Position numbers and translations under genes: made by a program
The notes under the pieces: generated by a model
The model's database searches: none
What the model saw: the letters and a program-made list of their open reading frames with translations, nothing else
Told to the model about the DNA's origin: nothing
Part shown: piece after piece, positions 1-8,187 of the stretch
Layout of the letters: every line of letters begins with the position of its first letter
Position numbering within the stretch: position 1 is the first letter of the stretch
Source: Emticicia sp. BO119
Lineage (GTDB): Bacteria; Bacteroidota; Bacteroidia; Cytophagales; Spirosomataceae
DNA length: 64,000 nucleotides
Assembly: GCF_013912375.1 (NCBI RefSeq)
Contig: NZ_JACETV010000002.1
Location: 372,001-436,000, forward strand
Reading direction: 5' to 3'

Positions 1-37
1 ATCTATGTCAATCAATAAAAAAACAAATAGGTTTAAC

Positions 38-1042
38 TCACCACAACATCCTGAAAGGCTTGTACTCCTCCATGCCCAGCAGATGCTTCTGCAACTTGTA
101 GCATTCTAATTTTATCAGGTGCTTGTAAGACACATTCCTGCTTAGTTTCCGGTGTTTAAAGGTCTCTTTCAGTTTTTCTTCAAAAGCCTGCACAAACGTC
201 TTTCTGGCTGAATCTTTCATGACACAAGCATTCATCTCTTTCCTGAAATCGCTTGCTTTTAGCTGACGTTTATTCAATACCGTAAATATCACCCTGTCTA
301 CCAGCATAGGTTTGAAAATCTCCGCCAAATCAAGTGCCAAAGAGTATCTTCTATAACCCGGCTCGTGCAGAAAACTAATCGTAGGGTTCAACTGCGTATG
401 ATAAATCTGGCTCAGGCACGCAGTATAACATAACATATTCCCAAACGAAATCAACGCATTTATTTCGTTGTTAGGAGGCTGCCTTGTTCTGCTCCCCATC
501 TCAAAATCATTAATGATCTCGTCGAATCCTGCATAATAAGTCTGTCGGATATTGCCTTCTATACCCATCAATTCGTCTATTTTGTAGGCATTGGAGATTA
601 ACGACTGATAATTACCCAGGCGGTCGATATTTTCGCTGAGGCCTTTCCCTCGATTAGCATAATATGTAAGATTCTTCAGCATATTAAATGAAGCCCCTTC
701 TATAAATTTTCGGGCAATACCCAGCCGCTTTTTAGCCGAGCTATAGTATCTCGTTTGTTCGATCTGCATTTTTCCGGCCAGCAGATAATCTTTCGACATA
801 AACGAGCCTGTATAATTTTCGTAATAATCAAAAAAATGAACCGATACATGGTTTTTGCCTAAGAAATTATACAACGCCGAGTTAGCGTCCAGACTCCCGA
901 AACAATAGATATTATCTACCGTTTCAATTGGTATATAACGGGTCTGCCCCTCAACATTATTTTCGTCCACAGGCGTAAAACTCAAAGTATTGTCTTTGCG
1001 CGACATCCTGCCCGGATTGAACAGATAATAAGATTTTTTCAT
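38..1042 (-). CDS. cas1: CRISPR-associated endonuclease Cas1
   Basis: Cas1 is the integrase that, with Cas2, inserts new spacers into the CRISPR array. The protein is 334 aa if started at the ATG giving MKKSYYLFNPGRMSRKDN. The frame stays open a further 36 codons upstream, but that part overlaps cas4 and does not look like Cas1. The three metal ligands are visible: Glu about 162 in GIEGNIRQTYY, His about 226 in FLHEPGYRRYS and Asp about 238 in LALDLAEIF, with the usual spacing. It is the last gene of the minus-strand cas operon inside the window. No cas2 start is visible in the 37 bases left, so cas2 and the array should lie beyond the edge. The family assignment is secure. Confidence 0.96.
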   Translation of the reverse strand: MKKSYYLFNPGRMSRKDNTLSFTPVDENNVEGQTRYIPIETVDNIYCFGSLDANSALYNFLGKNHVSVHFFDYYENYTGSFMSKDYLLAGKMQIEQTRYYSSAKKRLGIARKFIEGASFNMLKNLTYYANRGKGLSENIDRLGNYQSLISNAYKIDELMGIEGNIRQTYYAGFDEIINDFEMGSRTRQPPNNEINALISFGNMLCYTACLSQIYHTQLNPTISFLHEPGYRRYSLALDLAEIFKPMLVDRVIFTVLNKRQLKASDFRKEMNACVMKDSARKTFVQAFEEKLKETFKHRKLSRNVSYKHLIKLECYKLQKHLLGMEEYKPFRMLW

Positions 1043-1052
1043 GATAAAAGGT

Positions 1053-1598
1053 TTATTCTTCTCCAACCCAGCAGAACTCAAAGAAACTGCATGATTTACA
1101 TTTACTAATCGGTAGCCGCTCAGGGCATGCCTCCTGCTGTATAATTTCATGGGCCTTCAGAATCTGGCTTTGCATAGATAGTATATCCTCATCCGTCAGA
1201 CTAACTCTTTCGGTTATACGTAATTTCGGATACTCTATCAGTCCATACATGGCATTGATTCCATTGAGGCGAAGCAAATATAAATAAAACTGCACCTGCG
1301 CAATGTGCGCCTGCTCTTTGGCCGCCGACTTCTTCACCTCATGCACAATGCCCAGATGAGGATCAAAGAAATCAATCTTGGCCGACAATTCAATTGGCGT
1401 TTCAGCAGGGTAGGAGAGCATCCCGGAGACCTCAATTTCTGTCCACCGTTCCGCCCGTTGCGGATAACTCTCCAACCCGATAAGCCGACCCTCAGCCACA
1501 ACCTCAGAAGTATGCTCCATCCTGATGCCATGCGCATGCAGCCAAACCTTCCGACGGCAAAGCATCCGGTAATTGATGAGTGTAGCGGTGATGGGCAT
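1053..1598 (-). CDS. cas4: CRISPR-associated exonuclease Cas4
   Basis: Cas4 is a RecB-like nuclease with a [4Fe-4S] cluster that trims prespacers and helps choose PAM-flanked spacers for Cas1-Cas2. The 181-aa protein has the expected N-terminal cysteine (MLCRRKVWL, Cys about 14) and a C-terminal cluster of three (ACPERL, KCKSCSFFEFC). Its nuclease core includes IDFFDPHLGIVHEVKKS, with Asp and Glu-Val-Lys as metal and catalytic residues, and the QVQFYLYLL motif. It lies 10 nt before cas1, so the two are probably cotranscribed. A terminator-like hairpin sits directly in front of its start codon, separating it from cas7. Confidence 0.95.
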   Translation of the reverse strand: MPITATLINYRMLCRRKVWLHAHGIRMEHTSEVVAEGRLIGLESYPQRAERWTEIEVSGMLSYPAETPIELSAKIDFFDPHLGIVHEVKKSAAKEQAHIAQVQFYLYLLRLNGINAMYGLIEYPKLRITERVSLTDEDILSMQSQILKAHEIIQQEACPERLPISKCKSCSFFEFCWVGEE

Positions 1599-1602
1599 AA
1601 TG

Positions 1603-1632
1603 AAAAAAGGTAAGTCCTTCAGAACTTACCTT
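1603..1632 (-). terminator. Terminator-like hairpin between cas7 and cas4
   Basis: Read on the minus strand, AAGGTAAGT and ACTTACCTT form a perfect 9-bp stem around an 8-nt loop, followed by six T residues. It begins 7 nt after the cas7 stop codon and ends about 5 nt before the cas4 ATG, so it also covers the normal ribosome-binding region of cas4. It looks like an intrinsic terminator or attenuator inside the cas operon. Confidence 0.75.
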
Positions 1633-1639
1633 CAATTAG

Positions 1640-2716
1640 TTATTTAACTTGATTTTCGTAGTCAAAGCCAGAAAGTAATTTAATTAAATGCTCTTCTGCT
1701 TTTTCTAGAGCATCAAATGTTTCCCCTTTAGTCTGAATATAACCACCGGCTTGAAGAGTTATAAACGTATTGACACCCCTTAAGGATTCATCGATAATCG
1801 GATTTGCTTTTTCCGAGTCTTCTTCTGAGAGTTTAGCTCTTATACTTCCAGCGATTAGATTCGCATTATCACTAACAGAAATTGCCAATGTATCCATAAG
1901 GCTAAATGTTCTTGATTGGTTAGAAGTTATTTTCCAATCAATAATTGCTTTGGCTAAGCCTTTAATCCATTCTTCTCGAAGGTTTTTTGGGGCAACTAAG
2001 CATTTTCCAAAAACATTCTCTGATTCAATCCAACCTTCAGATTTTAATTTTTCAATTGTCGATTCTGACATTTCTGGCTCAAATGAATTGATGGTAACCG
2101 AAAATAACCGTCTTAAATCAATTGCTATGTCAGACACAAATAAACCAGTAGCCCTATCAGAAGCATTTAACCATTTTCTTGTTAGACTTCGATCTTTTCC
2201 ATCTAATAGGTCGACTATATCTTCATCTGACAATTGATTTCCCTTTTCATCACGTATAATTACTAAATTATTCGACCTTTCACTTCGATCAAACGATCCT
2301 GCTTCTTTCTGCATACCTGCTAATAGTGGATGTAAAGCTCTCATGGCAGATATGGAAAGAGGACTTCGCCTTTTTAAAGTCCTTTCTTTTTTTGTTCCTT
2401 CAATAGCCTTAGAAGCCTTCATCCATCCTCCAAATAATTGGTCGGCAAAAGTCGGGTCACAAGTGCCAAAAACTTCTCCTTCATTTATTTCTTTCTTACC
2501 TTTTACAGTAACAACTTCGGATATAAATGTAGTTGGAGATGGTTTTTGATTTATAGCTTCACATAATGAATCAATTAATGAGCGTTTTACTTGTTGCCCG
2601 CTTGAAAAAGGAATTCTTCTACTAAATTGGTTATCATAATAATATTTTTGGCCGTCTGCAACGCAGAATACAGTATGTTCGGCTCTTTTCAAAGTTCTGA
2701 TGTAAATTGTATTCAT
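1640..2716 (-). CDS. cas7: Cascade backbone protein Cas7 (Cst2/DevR-like)
   Basis: Cas7 polymerises along the crRNA to form the backbone of the type I effector complex. The 358-aa protein opens with MNTIYIRTLKRAEHTVF and has an SRRIPFSSGQQVKRSLID segment near residue 35, typical of the Cst2/DevR branch found in I-B systems. A Gly-rich C-terminal stretch (RGVNTFITLQAGGYIQT) fits the RRM-like fold of the family. It is separated from cas8 by 8 nt and is followed by the terminator-like hairpin before cas4. The family call is strong; the I-B subtype is inferred from this similarity and the gene content. Confidence 0.88.
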   Translation of the reverse strand: MNTIYIRTLKRAEHTVFCVADGQKYYYDNQFSRRIPFSSGQQVKRSLIDSLCEAINQKPSPTTFISEVVTVKGKKEINEGEVFGTCDPTFADQLFGGWMKASKAIEGTKKERTLKRRSPLSISAMRALHPLLAGMQKEAGSFDRSERSNNLVIIRDEKGNQLSDEDIVDLLDGKDRSLTRKWLNASDRATGLFVSDIAIDLRRLFSVTINSFEPEMSESTIEKLKSEGWIESENVFGKCLVAPKNLREEWIKGLAKAIIDWKITSNQSRTFSLMDTLAISVSDNANLIAGSIRAKLSEEDSEKANPIIDESLRGVNTFITLQAGGYIQTKGETFDALEKAEEHLIKLLSGFDYENQVK

Positions 2717-2724
2717 ATTTTTAT

Positions 2725-4047
2725 TTAATTTTTATTGTTTTTTTCAACGAATGCATAGTCAAATTTTAGTAATATGTGGAAGTATTCAAATTCTTCATTT
2801 GACATTAAATGTGTCTCATTTCTGAATTCTCTGAGTTTTACTCTATCCTCTTCTTTCTCAAAACCATCTATCATTTCAGCTAGATATGGTAAAAAAGCTT
2901 TTTTTGTTTTCACAGAGAACATCTTTTCTAAAAGAGTTTTTCTATCGTTCTTACTCCCTTGATTTCTATACGCTAAAAAGGTCTCCGCCAGTTCTAGAGT
3001 ATAATCGGTAATTTCTTCTTTGTTTTTTGATAACATTGCCTTGAGCCAAGTTTTGTATGCATAATAATTAAATGTATCTTCTTCTTTCTTTAATGAAATA
3101 GGCTTATCCTCTTTCATATATTTTACAAGTCCTTCAGGTCTGAGTGCTTGTAAACCAATACTTCCTAACTCGCAAGCACGCTTTATATGCATTCCAAAAA
3201 GTGCTTCAAAGCGGTCTTTATCTGTATTTAATTCGCCAAATAATTGACGATAGATATCAATTATTCTGGTACCGGATTTTAGATAAAACGGTATAAAGCC
3301 AATTGTTTTATTGGTTTGTCCAAACCCGTAAACATATCCTGTTAATTCTCCTTGAGGATATAGTTGTGAAAGGCTAAAAAACAGCTCTGACCAGTTTACG
3401 GTATTAACCTCTACCATTGTAGAACTTACATCAAAGATTTTTTGGTTAGTTAATTCGGTAAAATCAAAATCTTCTCTGAACTCATCCGTATCCAATGAAT
3501 ATTTCAGCCATTGCCCATTCCAGGTATTTATCTGATTTCCCCGTAGCTTATCTAATCCATCATCTTCCAGGTATTTTCTATAAATCTTCCATCCTTCAAA
3601 AGTCTGTAAGGTAATTTCGGCATCATCAAAAAGTATAGAAAAACCACCGGCAACACCCACCCCTAAGCCACTGCCAATCCATGATAAATAAATATCATCA
3701 GGGGTCGCTGGTATTAATAAGTCACTTACTAAGCCGGAGGTACTTGCATATTCTTTTAATTCAGATGCAGGGAAACCAAGTGCAAAACTCGCGTCAGGTT
3801 CCGAATTCTCAGCCTTTTCAAATAGGTTTTCAAGCTTCTCAATTCTTTCACTATAGGTCAGGCGTTCAGGTTTTTGGCCTGTTTTCATCTGAACAAATGG
3901 AGAATTGGTTACCCATTGCATATATTTGGGATGATTATAAAATAGCTCAAAATAAACTTCCTCAAAAAACTCCTTTGGAGATTTATTTACTTGATATTTT
4001 ATATTATAAGCCTCTAAAAATGTTTTTCCAACAACTGTTGTTATCAT
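2725..4047 (-). CDS. cas8: Cas8-like large subunit of the type I effector
   Basis: This 440-aa protein sits between cas3 and cas7, where a Cascade large subunit is expected. Cas8 recognises the PAM and recruits Cas3. Large subunits diverge too much to be named by motif. What is visible is an acidic, mixed alpha/beta protein with a Gly-rich patch (IGSGLGVGVAGGFSILF, near residue 130) and a helical, Lys/Glu-rich C-terminal third, consistent with the small-subunit-like bundle of Cas8. Its ATG overlaps the cas3 stop as ATGA, indicating translational coupling. The call rests mainly on position and size; no other gene in the operon could be the large subunit. Confidence 0.7.
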   Translation of the reverse strand: MITTVVGKTFLEAYNIKYQVNKSPKEFFEEVYFELFYNHPKYMQWVTNSPFVQMKTGQKPERLTYSERIEKLENLFEKAENSEPDASFALGFPASELKEYASTSGLVSDLLIPATPDDIYLSWIGSGLGVGVAGGFSILFDDAEITLQTFEGWKIYRKYLEDDGLDKLRGNQINTWNGQWLKYSLDTDEFREDFDFTELTNQKIFDVSSTMVEVNTVNWSELFFSLSQLYPQGELTGYVYGFGQTNKTIGFIPFYLKSGTRIIDIYRQLFGELNTDKDRFEALFGMHIKRACELGSIGLQALRPEGLVKYMKEDKPISLKKEEDTFNYYAYKTWLKAMLSKNKEEITDYTLELAETFLAYRNQGSKNDRKTLLEKMFSVKTKKAFLPYLAEMIDGFEKEEDRVKLREFRNETHLMSNEEFEYFHILLKFDYAFVEKNNKN

Positions 4048-6194
4048 ATAATTTGAAACTTAGAGTTAAAATTTTCTTCTTTTATTTCTTTTACAAACAG
4101 CCCTTTTTCTAAATCGTAAGCCTTATCAGGAATCAGAAATGGTTTATTGCCGCATTCTAATTGATTCATTTTGCACACAGAAAAATATCTGACAGGTATT
4201 TCTAATTCAAGCCTTCTTTCAAAGTAAGAATTTTCATATTCTTCCTGGTCAGATTCCCTAATACACGACACCGAATCAATTTCAAGTAACTCAAACAAAA
4301 TAGACTTACTTCTGTGAGTGAGTTTATCAATACTAATTTTTCCATCAGATTTAAACACCGCATGTTCTTCAATCTGCAAAAAGTTAATTTCTGTAAATAC
4401 TGCATCTATTTTGCTTTGAAGTTCACGCTCTTTAAGAATCTCTCCATCATTCAATACATCGAAAGTTCTTTTCAGAATTTCAATATCATAAGGTTTAGCT
4501 TCCTTTGTAGTTTCAGGTGGGGCAATCACATAGACATTTTTAATAGGTCCACTATTTTCTGAAATTCTTTTCCTGTTTATTCTCCCAAAATGTTGAACAA
4601 GAGCATCTAAAGGAGCCACCTCGGTTATCATTACATCAAAACTTATATCAAGGCTGACCTCAACTATTTGGGTAGAGACTACTATACAGGCTTTATTAGA
4701 AGTATTAAATATTTCAATAGGATTACCTTCATTATCTAATCCTATTAAATCGCGTTCTTTTTCATTCCTATCGCATCTTCTGAATCTGCTATGCAATAGA
4801 AGTTTATCAATAGTAGGGTAGAAACCTTGAATAAAATCATATACTTGTTGCGCCTTATCAACGGTATTGAATACTAACAACACTTTCTCATTATTAGCTA
4901 CTGCTTTTGAAATAATTGGGTTCGCATCTTCAAAAGAACCAATTTTAAATACCCTATGCCTGTTGAATTTATCTAATTCTTCATTTGAAAGACTGGTTTC
5001 GAGCACATCACCCCCTAATAATGTAAGTATTTTTTTATACAATATTGAAGGCATGGTTGCTGTACCAATATGGATTCTGCAATCAATAGCCTTTAAAATT
5101 TCAATTAATTTTAAAACTATCGCTTGTGAAATACCCGTATAGGTGTGTATTTCATCAAGAATTATATCACATCCTCTTAGATCAAGAAGTAATGCCTCAT
5201 ATCCTTTCATTCCAAACGCAATTGACGCCAATTGATGAGGAGTAAGGATTTTAATTGAAGAACCAAATAAAGATTGTAAGACGCTCTCTTCTTCATCATA
5301 TTTTCTTTTAACTACACTTGACGCTGCATGCAAAACTCTTATATCAAGGTCAGGATTGGTATCTTGAAGTGAATGAGCTACTCTTTTAAACATAGCATTG
5401 ATAGATGCTTGAAAAGGTAAAGTATAAAATACTCTTCCTCTACATCGTTTAAAAAGATAATCAGTCTTACCTGCACCTGTGCATGCAACAACTATCGTGT
5501 GTCTTTTTTCCGAATGAAAATTATTAAGTAGTGATAAAGGATATAACACACTTGTTCTATTAAAAAAAGAAAGGTTAGGTTCTTTAAATGCTTTTTCGAG
5601 GTGTTTTTCAGTATCGTGAATAACAGCTGAAGCGAAATGGTCTGCACCCATTAATAAACCTCTCCATTCAGAAAAGCCTCTTTCTTTTGTCTTTTTCTTA
5701 CAATAACTAATTACATATTCTATATTTTTAAGCGCTTGTTCTTTAGAAATATATGATGCAGTGATTTCTAAACTATTTAATAATTTAATAGCTTTAGGAC
5801 TCCATTCTTCCCATTTGCCTAAATGATGGTCTAAATAATCATACCCTTTTTCTAAATCAAGTAAACCTTTTTCACCTACATCATTTTTCACAGATTTATG
5901 ATGCCCAACAATCATTTCAATTAAAACATCATGTTCCTCCACCGGAAATATCGATAAAAAGAACAACGAGCTAATTTCATGTCTGAATGTTTTACTTTTC
6001 TTTCCCTTGCTTAATAATCGTTCTTGAAATACTGGATGAGCTTTACCTATATCATGTAAAATAGCGCCTCTGTAAGCCAAATCTTCATTTATCTTTAAGT
6101 GTTTGGCAAAAGCTTTTGCTGCCAGTGCAACATGTTTTAGATGGTCTTCTAACGAAGTCCACTCAGGACCCGATTTAGCATATAGCTTTTCCAT
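4044..6194 (-). CDS. cas3: CRISPR helicase-nuclease Cas3
   Basis: Cas3 unwinds and degrades target DNA after Cascade binding. The start is placed at the ATG that overlaps the cas5 stop (TAATG), giving 716 aa; 13 further upstream codons are open but lie inside cas5. The N-terminal HD nuclease has LHDIGKAHP (His47-Asp48), RHEISS and IVGHHKSV. The helicase follows with Walker A CTGAGKTD near residue 240, a DEIH box (ILDEIHTYTG) near 346, a TATMPS motif III and the motif VI equivalent HFGRINRKR. HD and helicase are in one chain, as in most type I systems. It overlaps cas8 by 4 nt. Confidence 0.95.
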   Translation of the reverse strand: MEKLYAKSGPEWTSLEDHLKHVALAAKAFAKHLKINEDLAYRGAILHDIGKAHPVFQERLLSKGKKSKTFRHEISSLFFLSIFPVEEHDVLIEMIVGHHKSVKNDVGEKGLLDLEKGYDYLDHHLGKWEEWSPKAIKLLNSLEITASYISKEQALKNIEYVISYCKKKTKERGFSEWRGLLMGADHFASAVIHDTEKHLEKAFKEPNLSFFNRTSVLYPLSLLNNFHSEKRHTIVVACTGAGKTDYLFKRCRGRVFYTLPFQASINAMFKRVAHSLQDTNPDLDIRVLHAASSVVKRKYDEEESVLQSLFGSSIKILTPHQLASIAFGMKGYEALLLDLRGCDIILDEIHTYTGISQAIVLKLIEILKAIDCRIHIGTATMPSILYKKILTLLGGDVLETSLSNEELDKFNRHRVFKIGSFEDANPIISKAVANNEKVLLVFNTVDKAQQVYDFIQGFYPTIDKLLLHSRFRRCDRNEKERDLIGLDNEGNPIEIFNTSNKACIVVSTQIVEVSLDISFDVMITEVAPLDALVQHFGRINRKRISENSGPIKNVYVIAPPETTKEAKPYDIEILKRTFDVLNDGEILKERELQSKIDAVFTEINFLQIEEHAVFKSDGKISIDKLTHRSKSILFELLEIDSVSCIRESDQEEYENSYFERRLELEIPVRYFSVCKMNQLECGNKPFLIPDKAYDLEKGLFVKEIKEENFNSKFQII

Positions 6195-6781
6195 TAGAAT
6201 TGTTTTACGGGTGTTCCTATTATTTTTAACCAACCATGCATTGGCTCATTCGTAAAACGATGATATCCTACAATAAAAGACTTTTCATTTTTTTCAAAGA
6301 TTAACTCGTAGCCAGAAAAGCGTTCTGTATCTTCATCAAATGCAACACTATCAGATTCTTCTAATTTAATAGGAAGCAGTATATCTTCATTTCTACAAAG
6401 GCATATATGTTGTGTCAAGGCAATATCTGCGTCTTCTTTAGAGGCAAAAGCAAGATGTAGCACGGGTTCTAGTAATACTCCCCTTAATAGAATAGCTTTA
6501 GGCCTCTCAAAAAGAATCTGTTTTCCTTGTCTGGTTGAATTCCACCCTCTTGTCTGAATTACTTCTTGTTGCGAACTCACTTGGGTATAAGAAAGTCTAT
6601 GACCTTTTATTTTATTTATACCTGTTTTTGAAAGCAATTCCGGGAACAACTTCTTCTCTATACCCTCCACAATAGACGGTGTTAAAAATTGCTGAGAGAA
6701 AGTTTCGCTATCTCTTACCGCAGTCCATGGCTTTATAAAGCCGAATTGTCCGCTATATCTTACTACATAATATTTTTCCAT
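6194..6781 (-). CDS. cas5: Cas5 subunit of the type I effector
   Basis: Cas5 caps the 5' handle of the crRNA in Cascade. The 195-aa protein begins EKYYVVRYSGQFGFIKPWTA, and the phrase SGQFGFIKPW followed by a Ser/Thr-rich turn is what Cas5 N-termini look like. A glycine-containing strand (RPKAILLRGVLLEPVLHLAF) follows in the middle of the protein. It lies 11 nt after cas6 and overlaps cas3 by 1 nt. Length and position fit Cas5. It is placed before cas3 rather than next to cas7, which is not the common I-B order. Confidence 0.8.
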   Translation of the reverse strand: MEKYYVVRYSGQFGFIKPWTAVRDSETFSQQFLTPSIVEGIEKKLFPELLSKTGINKIKGHRLSYTQVSSQQEVIQTRGWNSTRQGKQILFERPKAILLRGVLLEPVLHLAFASKEDADIALTQHICLCRNEDILLPIKLEESDSVAFDEDTERFSGYELIFEKNEKSFIVGYHRFTNEPMHGWLKIIGTPVKQF

Positions 6782-6792
6782 AGCCTTAATTT

Positions 6793-7449
6793 TTAGATTA
6801 ATGAACCAAAGCCAATGCCTGTTGAGTTGCCAACACCTACATTCCAGGCAAAAGCAAGCTGTTCTGGTGTACCTTCAATTATTACTGGGCATACATTTAC
6901 TTTATTTCCAATTCCCTTATAGGTAGCTAACTTTGTTTTAGGATTTGGGGAAGAAGTATCAAAGTAAACTTTTATACCTTCCTTATTTATTTCTGCTTTT
7001 TCCAGTTTCTTTTTTAAAATGTTGGCTAAGATTTCGGCGGATTGAGGTGTATCATAGGATAAATGTTTTTGTTTTCCTGACTCGCTCGATTTTACAAGAA
7101 CAGGACTTCCTAAATAGAATATATTTTGACTTTTAAATTGGGGTGTCTCTTGAATCATTATTTCCTTAACAATCATGCCGCAACAAACTTCCGGAGAATT
7201 GCGAATTCCATTTACCAAAGTCTTTATTAGTTCATCACTATATGAACTAATAAACCAAGTTGCACCGTTGGGGAATTGTAAACCGCGCTCATACTTTTTT
7301 GCGCCTTTCAGCCAGGATAATGAATAAAGAGACAAATCATTGTGAATCGTATTTTTACCAACCCATTTATGAAATGCTCCCACCAAATAGGGCAGATGAT
7401 CAAATGGAACTATCTCTTTATTTTGTGAAAGCTTTAAGTGAATTCTCAT
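6793..7449 (-). CDS. cas6: CRISPR RNA endonuclease Cas6 (first copy)
   Basis: Cas6 cuts the pre-crRNA within each repeat. The 218-aa protein starts MRIHLKLSQNKEIVPFDH, the family's first ferredoxin-like strand, and ends with the diagnostic Gly-rich loop VGVGNSTGIGFGSL. His14-equivalent candidates include FDHLPY and FHKW near residues 17-28. It is the first gene of the cas operon, preceded by a 173-nt divergent intergenic region. A second Cas6 with little obvious similarity outside the Gly-rich loop lies 2 kb away, so the two may process different repeats. Confidence 0.9.
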   Translation of the reverse strand: MRIHLKLSQNKEIVPFDHLPYLVGAFHKWVGKNTIHNDLSLYSLSWLKGAKKYERGLQFPNGATWFISSYSDELIKTLVNGIRNSPEVCCGMIVKEIMIQETPQFKSQNIFYLGSPVLVKSSESGKQKHLSYDTPQSAEILANILKKKLEKAEINKEGIKVYFDTSSPNPKTKLATYKGIGNKVNVCPVIIEGTPEQLAFAWNVGVGNSTGIGFGSLI

Positions 7450-7622
7450 ATGCCATATAAATTATTAAGTGATTTGAATCTTTTAAGAAAAATTATTTTA
7501 CAAAAATATCATTTTATTTGATTTTTTCTTTATTACTTTGCAAACTTTCTAAAGAATTGAAACTATAAATGATTAAGTGATTTGATAACATTACTAATTG
7601 AACTTGGAAAGTTTATTTCATT
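7450..7622. promoter_or_regulatory. Divergent control region between cas6 and the BrnT-like gene
   Basis: This AT-rich gap separates the cas operon (minus) from the toxin-like gene (plus). A 14-bp direct repeat, ATTAAGTGATTTGA, occurs at 7464-7477 and 7572-7585, one copy near each gene start. A Bacteroidota-like -7 element (TATTTTTG on the minus strand) is present near 7505-7512. The sequence GAATTGAAAC at 7553-7562 resembles the 3' end of many CRISPR repeats and recurs at 7971-7980. Function as an operator is an inference. Confidence 0.5.
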
Positions 7623-7910
7623 ATGGAAAACTTAGATTTTGAATACAATTTTGCTGCTCTTGATTTAGTCCGATTATTTCATGAAGACAAAATCACTAAA
7701 GAAGAGATTATCTATGTTTTTGAAAACCCAAAACGCCATCGTGAAGAAGGAGGTCCTAATTTGGAAAACTCAGTCTTTATAGATATTGAGTATACTTTTA
7801 AAAAAAGAATACTTTTAGTTGCCTATACCTTTATTTCTACAACTATTGATTTCATTGGAGCAAAAGTTGCAGATGAAGAAGATATAGATAATTTTTATTG
7901 CATAGGTTAA
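7623..7910 (+). CDS. BrnT-like putative toxin
   Basis: The 95-aa protein resembles BrnT, a RelE-fold ribonuclease toxin. The recognisable pattern is an N-terminal FEYNFA..., then KITKEEIIYVFENP in the position of the BrnT 'SFEEA..VF.DP' helix, the strands KKRILLVAYTF, and a terminal IDFIGAKVADEEDI..FY matching 'IRIISARKA...E...Y'. It starts 173 nt from cas6 on the opposite strand and is followed after 73 nt by a 47-codon ORF that could be its partner. Resemblance is by pattern only, and no typical BrnA (ribbon-helix-helix) antitoxin is recognised. Confidence 0.5.
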   Translation: MENLDFEYNFAALDLVRLFHEDKITKEEIIYVFENPKRHREEGGPNLENSVFIDIEYTFKKRILLVAYTFISTTIDFIGAKVADEEDIDNFYCIG

Positions 7911-7983
7911 AATTAATTTAATTAATGTATTGTATATTTGTTCAATTTTCGTTATTATCATATAAAAAGGAATTGAAACAAAT

Positions 7984-8127
7984 ATGAAAAATTCAACAAA
8001 AATAGACGCTCGTAATCCTTTTAAAACAGGTAAAGATGAAAAGGTTGTTTGGAAAGAACTTCTTCAGAATTCTAAACCTGCCAATAAAATGGATTTTGTA
8101 AAAAAAGCTCTTTCAGTTAAAAAGTAA
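7984..8127 (+). CDS. Small Lys-rich ORF, possible partner of the BrnT-like protein
   Basis: This 47-aa ORF (MKNSTKIDARNPFKTGKDEK... ending ALSVKK) is basic and has no family I recognise. It lies 73 nt after the BrnT-like gene on the same strand, with an AT-rich leader containing AAAAAGGAATTG about 10 nt before the ATG that could serve as a ribosome-binding site. In BrnTA systems the toxin gene comes first and the antitoxin second, which fits the order here. The length is shorter than BrnA, so this may be an antitoxin, a truncated one, or unrelated. Confidence 0.4.
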   Translation: MKNSTKIDARNPFKTGKDEKVVWKELLQNSKPANKMDFVKKALSVKK

Positions 8128-8187
8128 ATTATTTAACAAATATTAGATTGTACCTAGGGCAATATCCTCCCTACTTCAAAAAAAACT

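Noticed and set aside
1305-1613. Plus-strand ORF over cas4
   Set aside because: Shadow frame of cas4, which has clear family residues.
7450-8187. Possible CRISPR array near cas6
   Set aside because: No regularly spaced identical repeats are present; only two short repeat-like fragments and a 14-bp direct repeat were seen.
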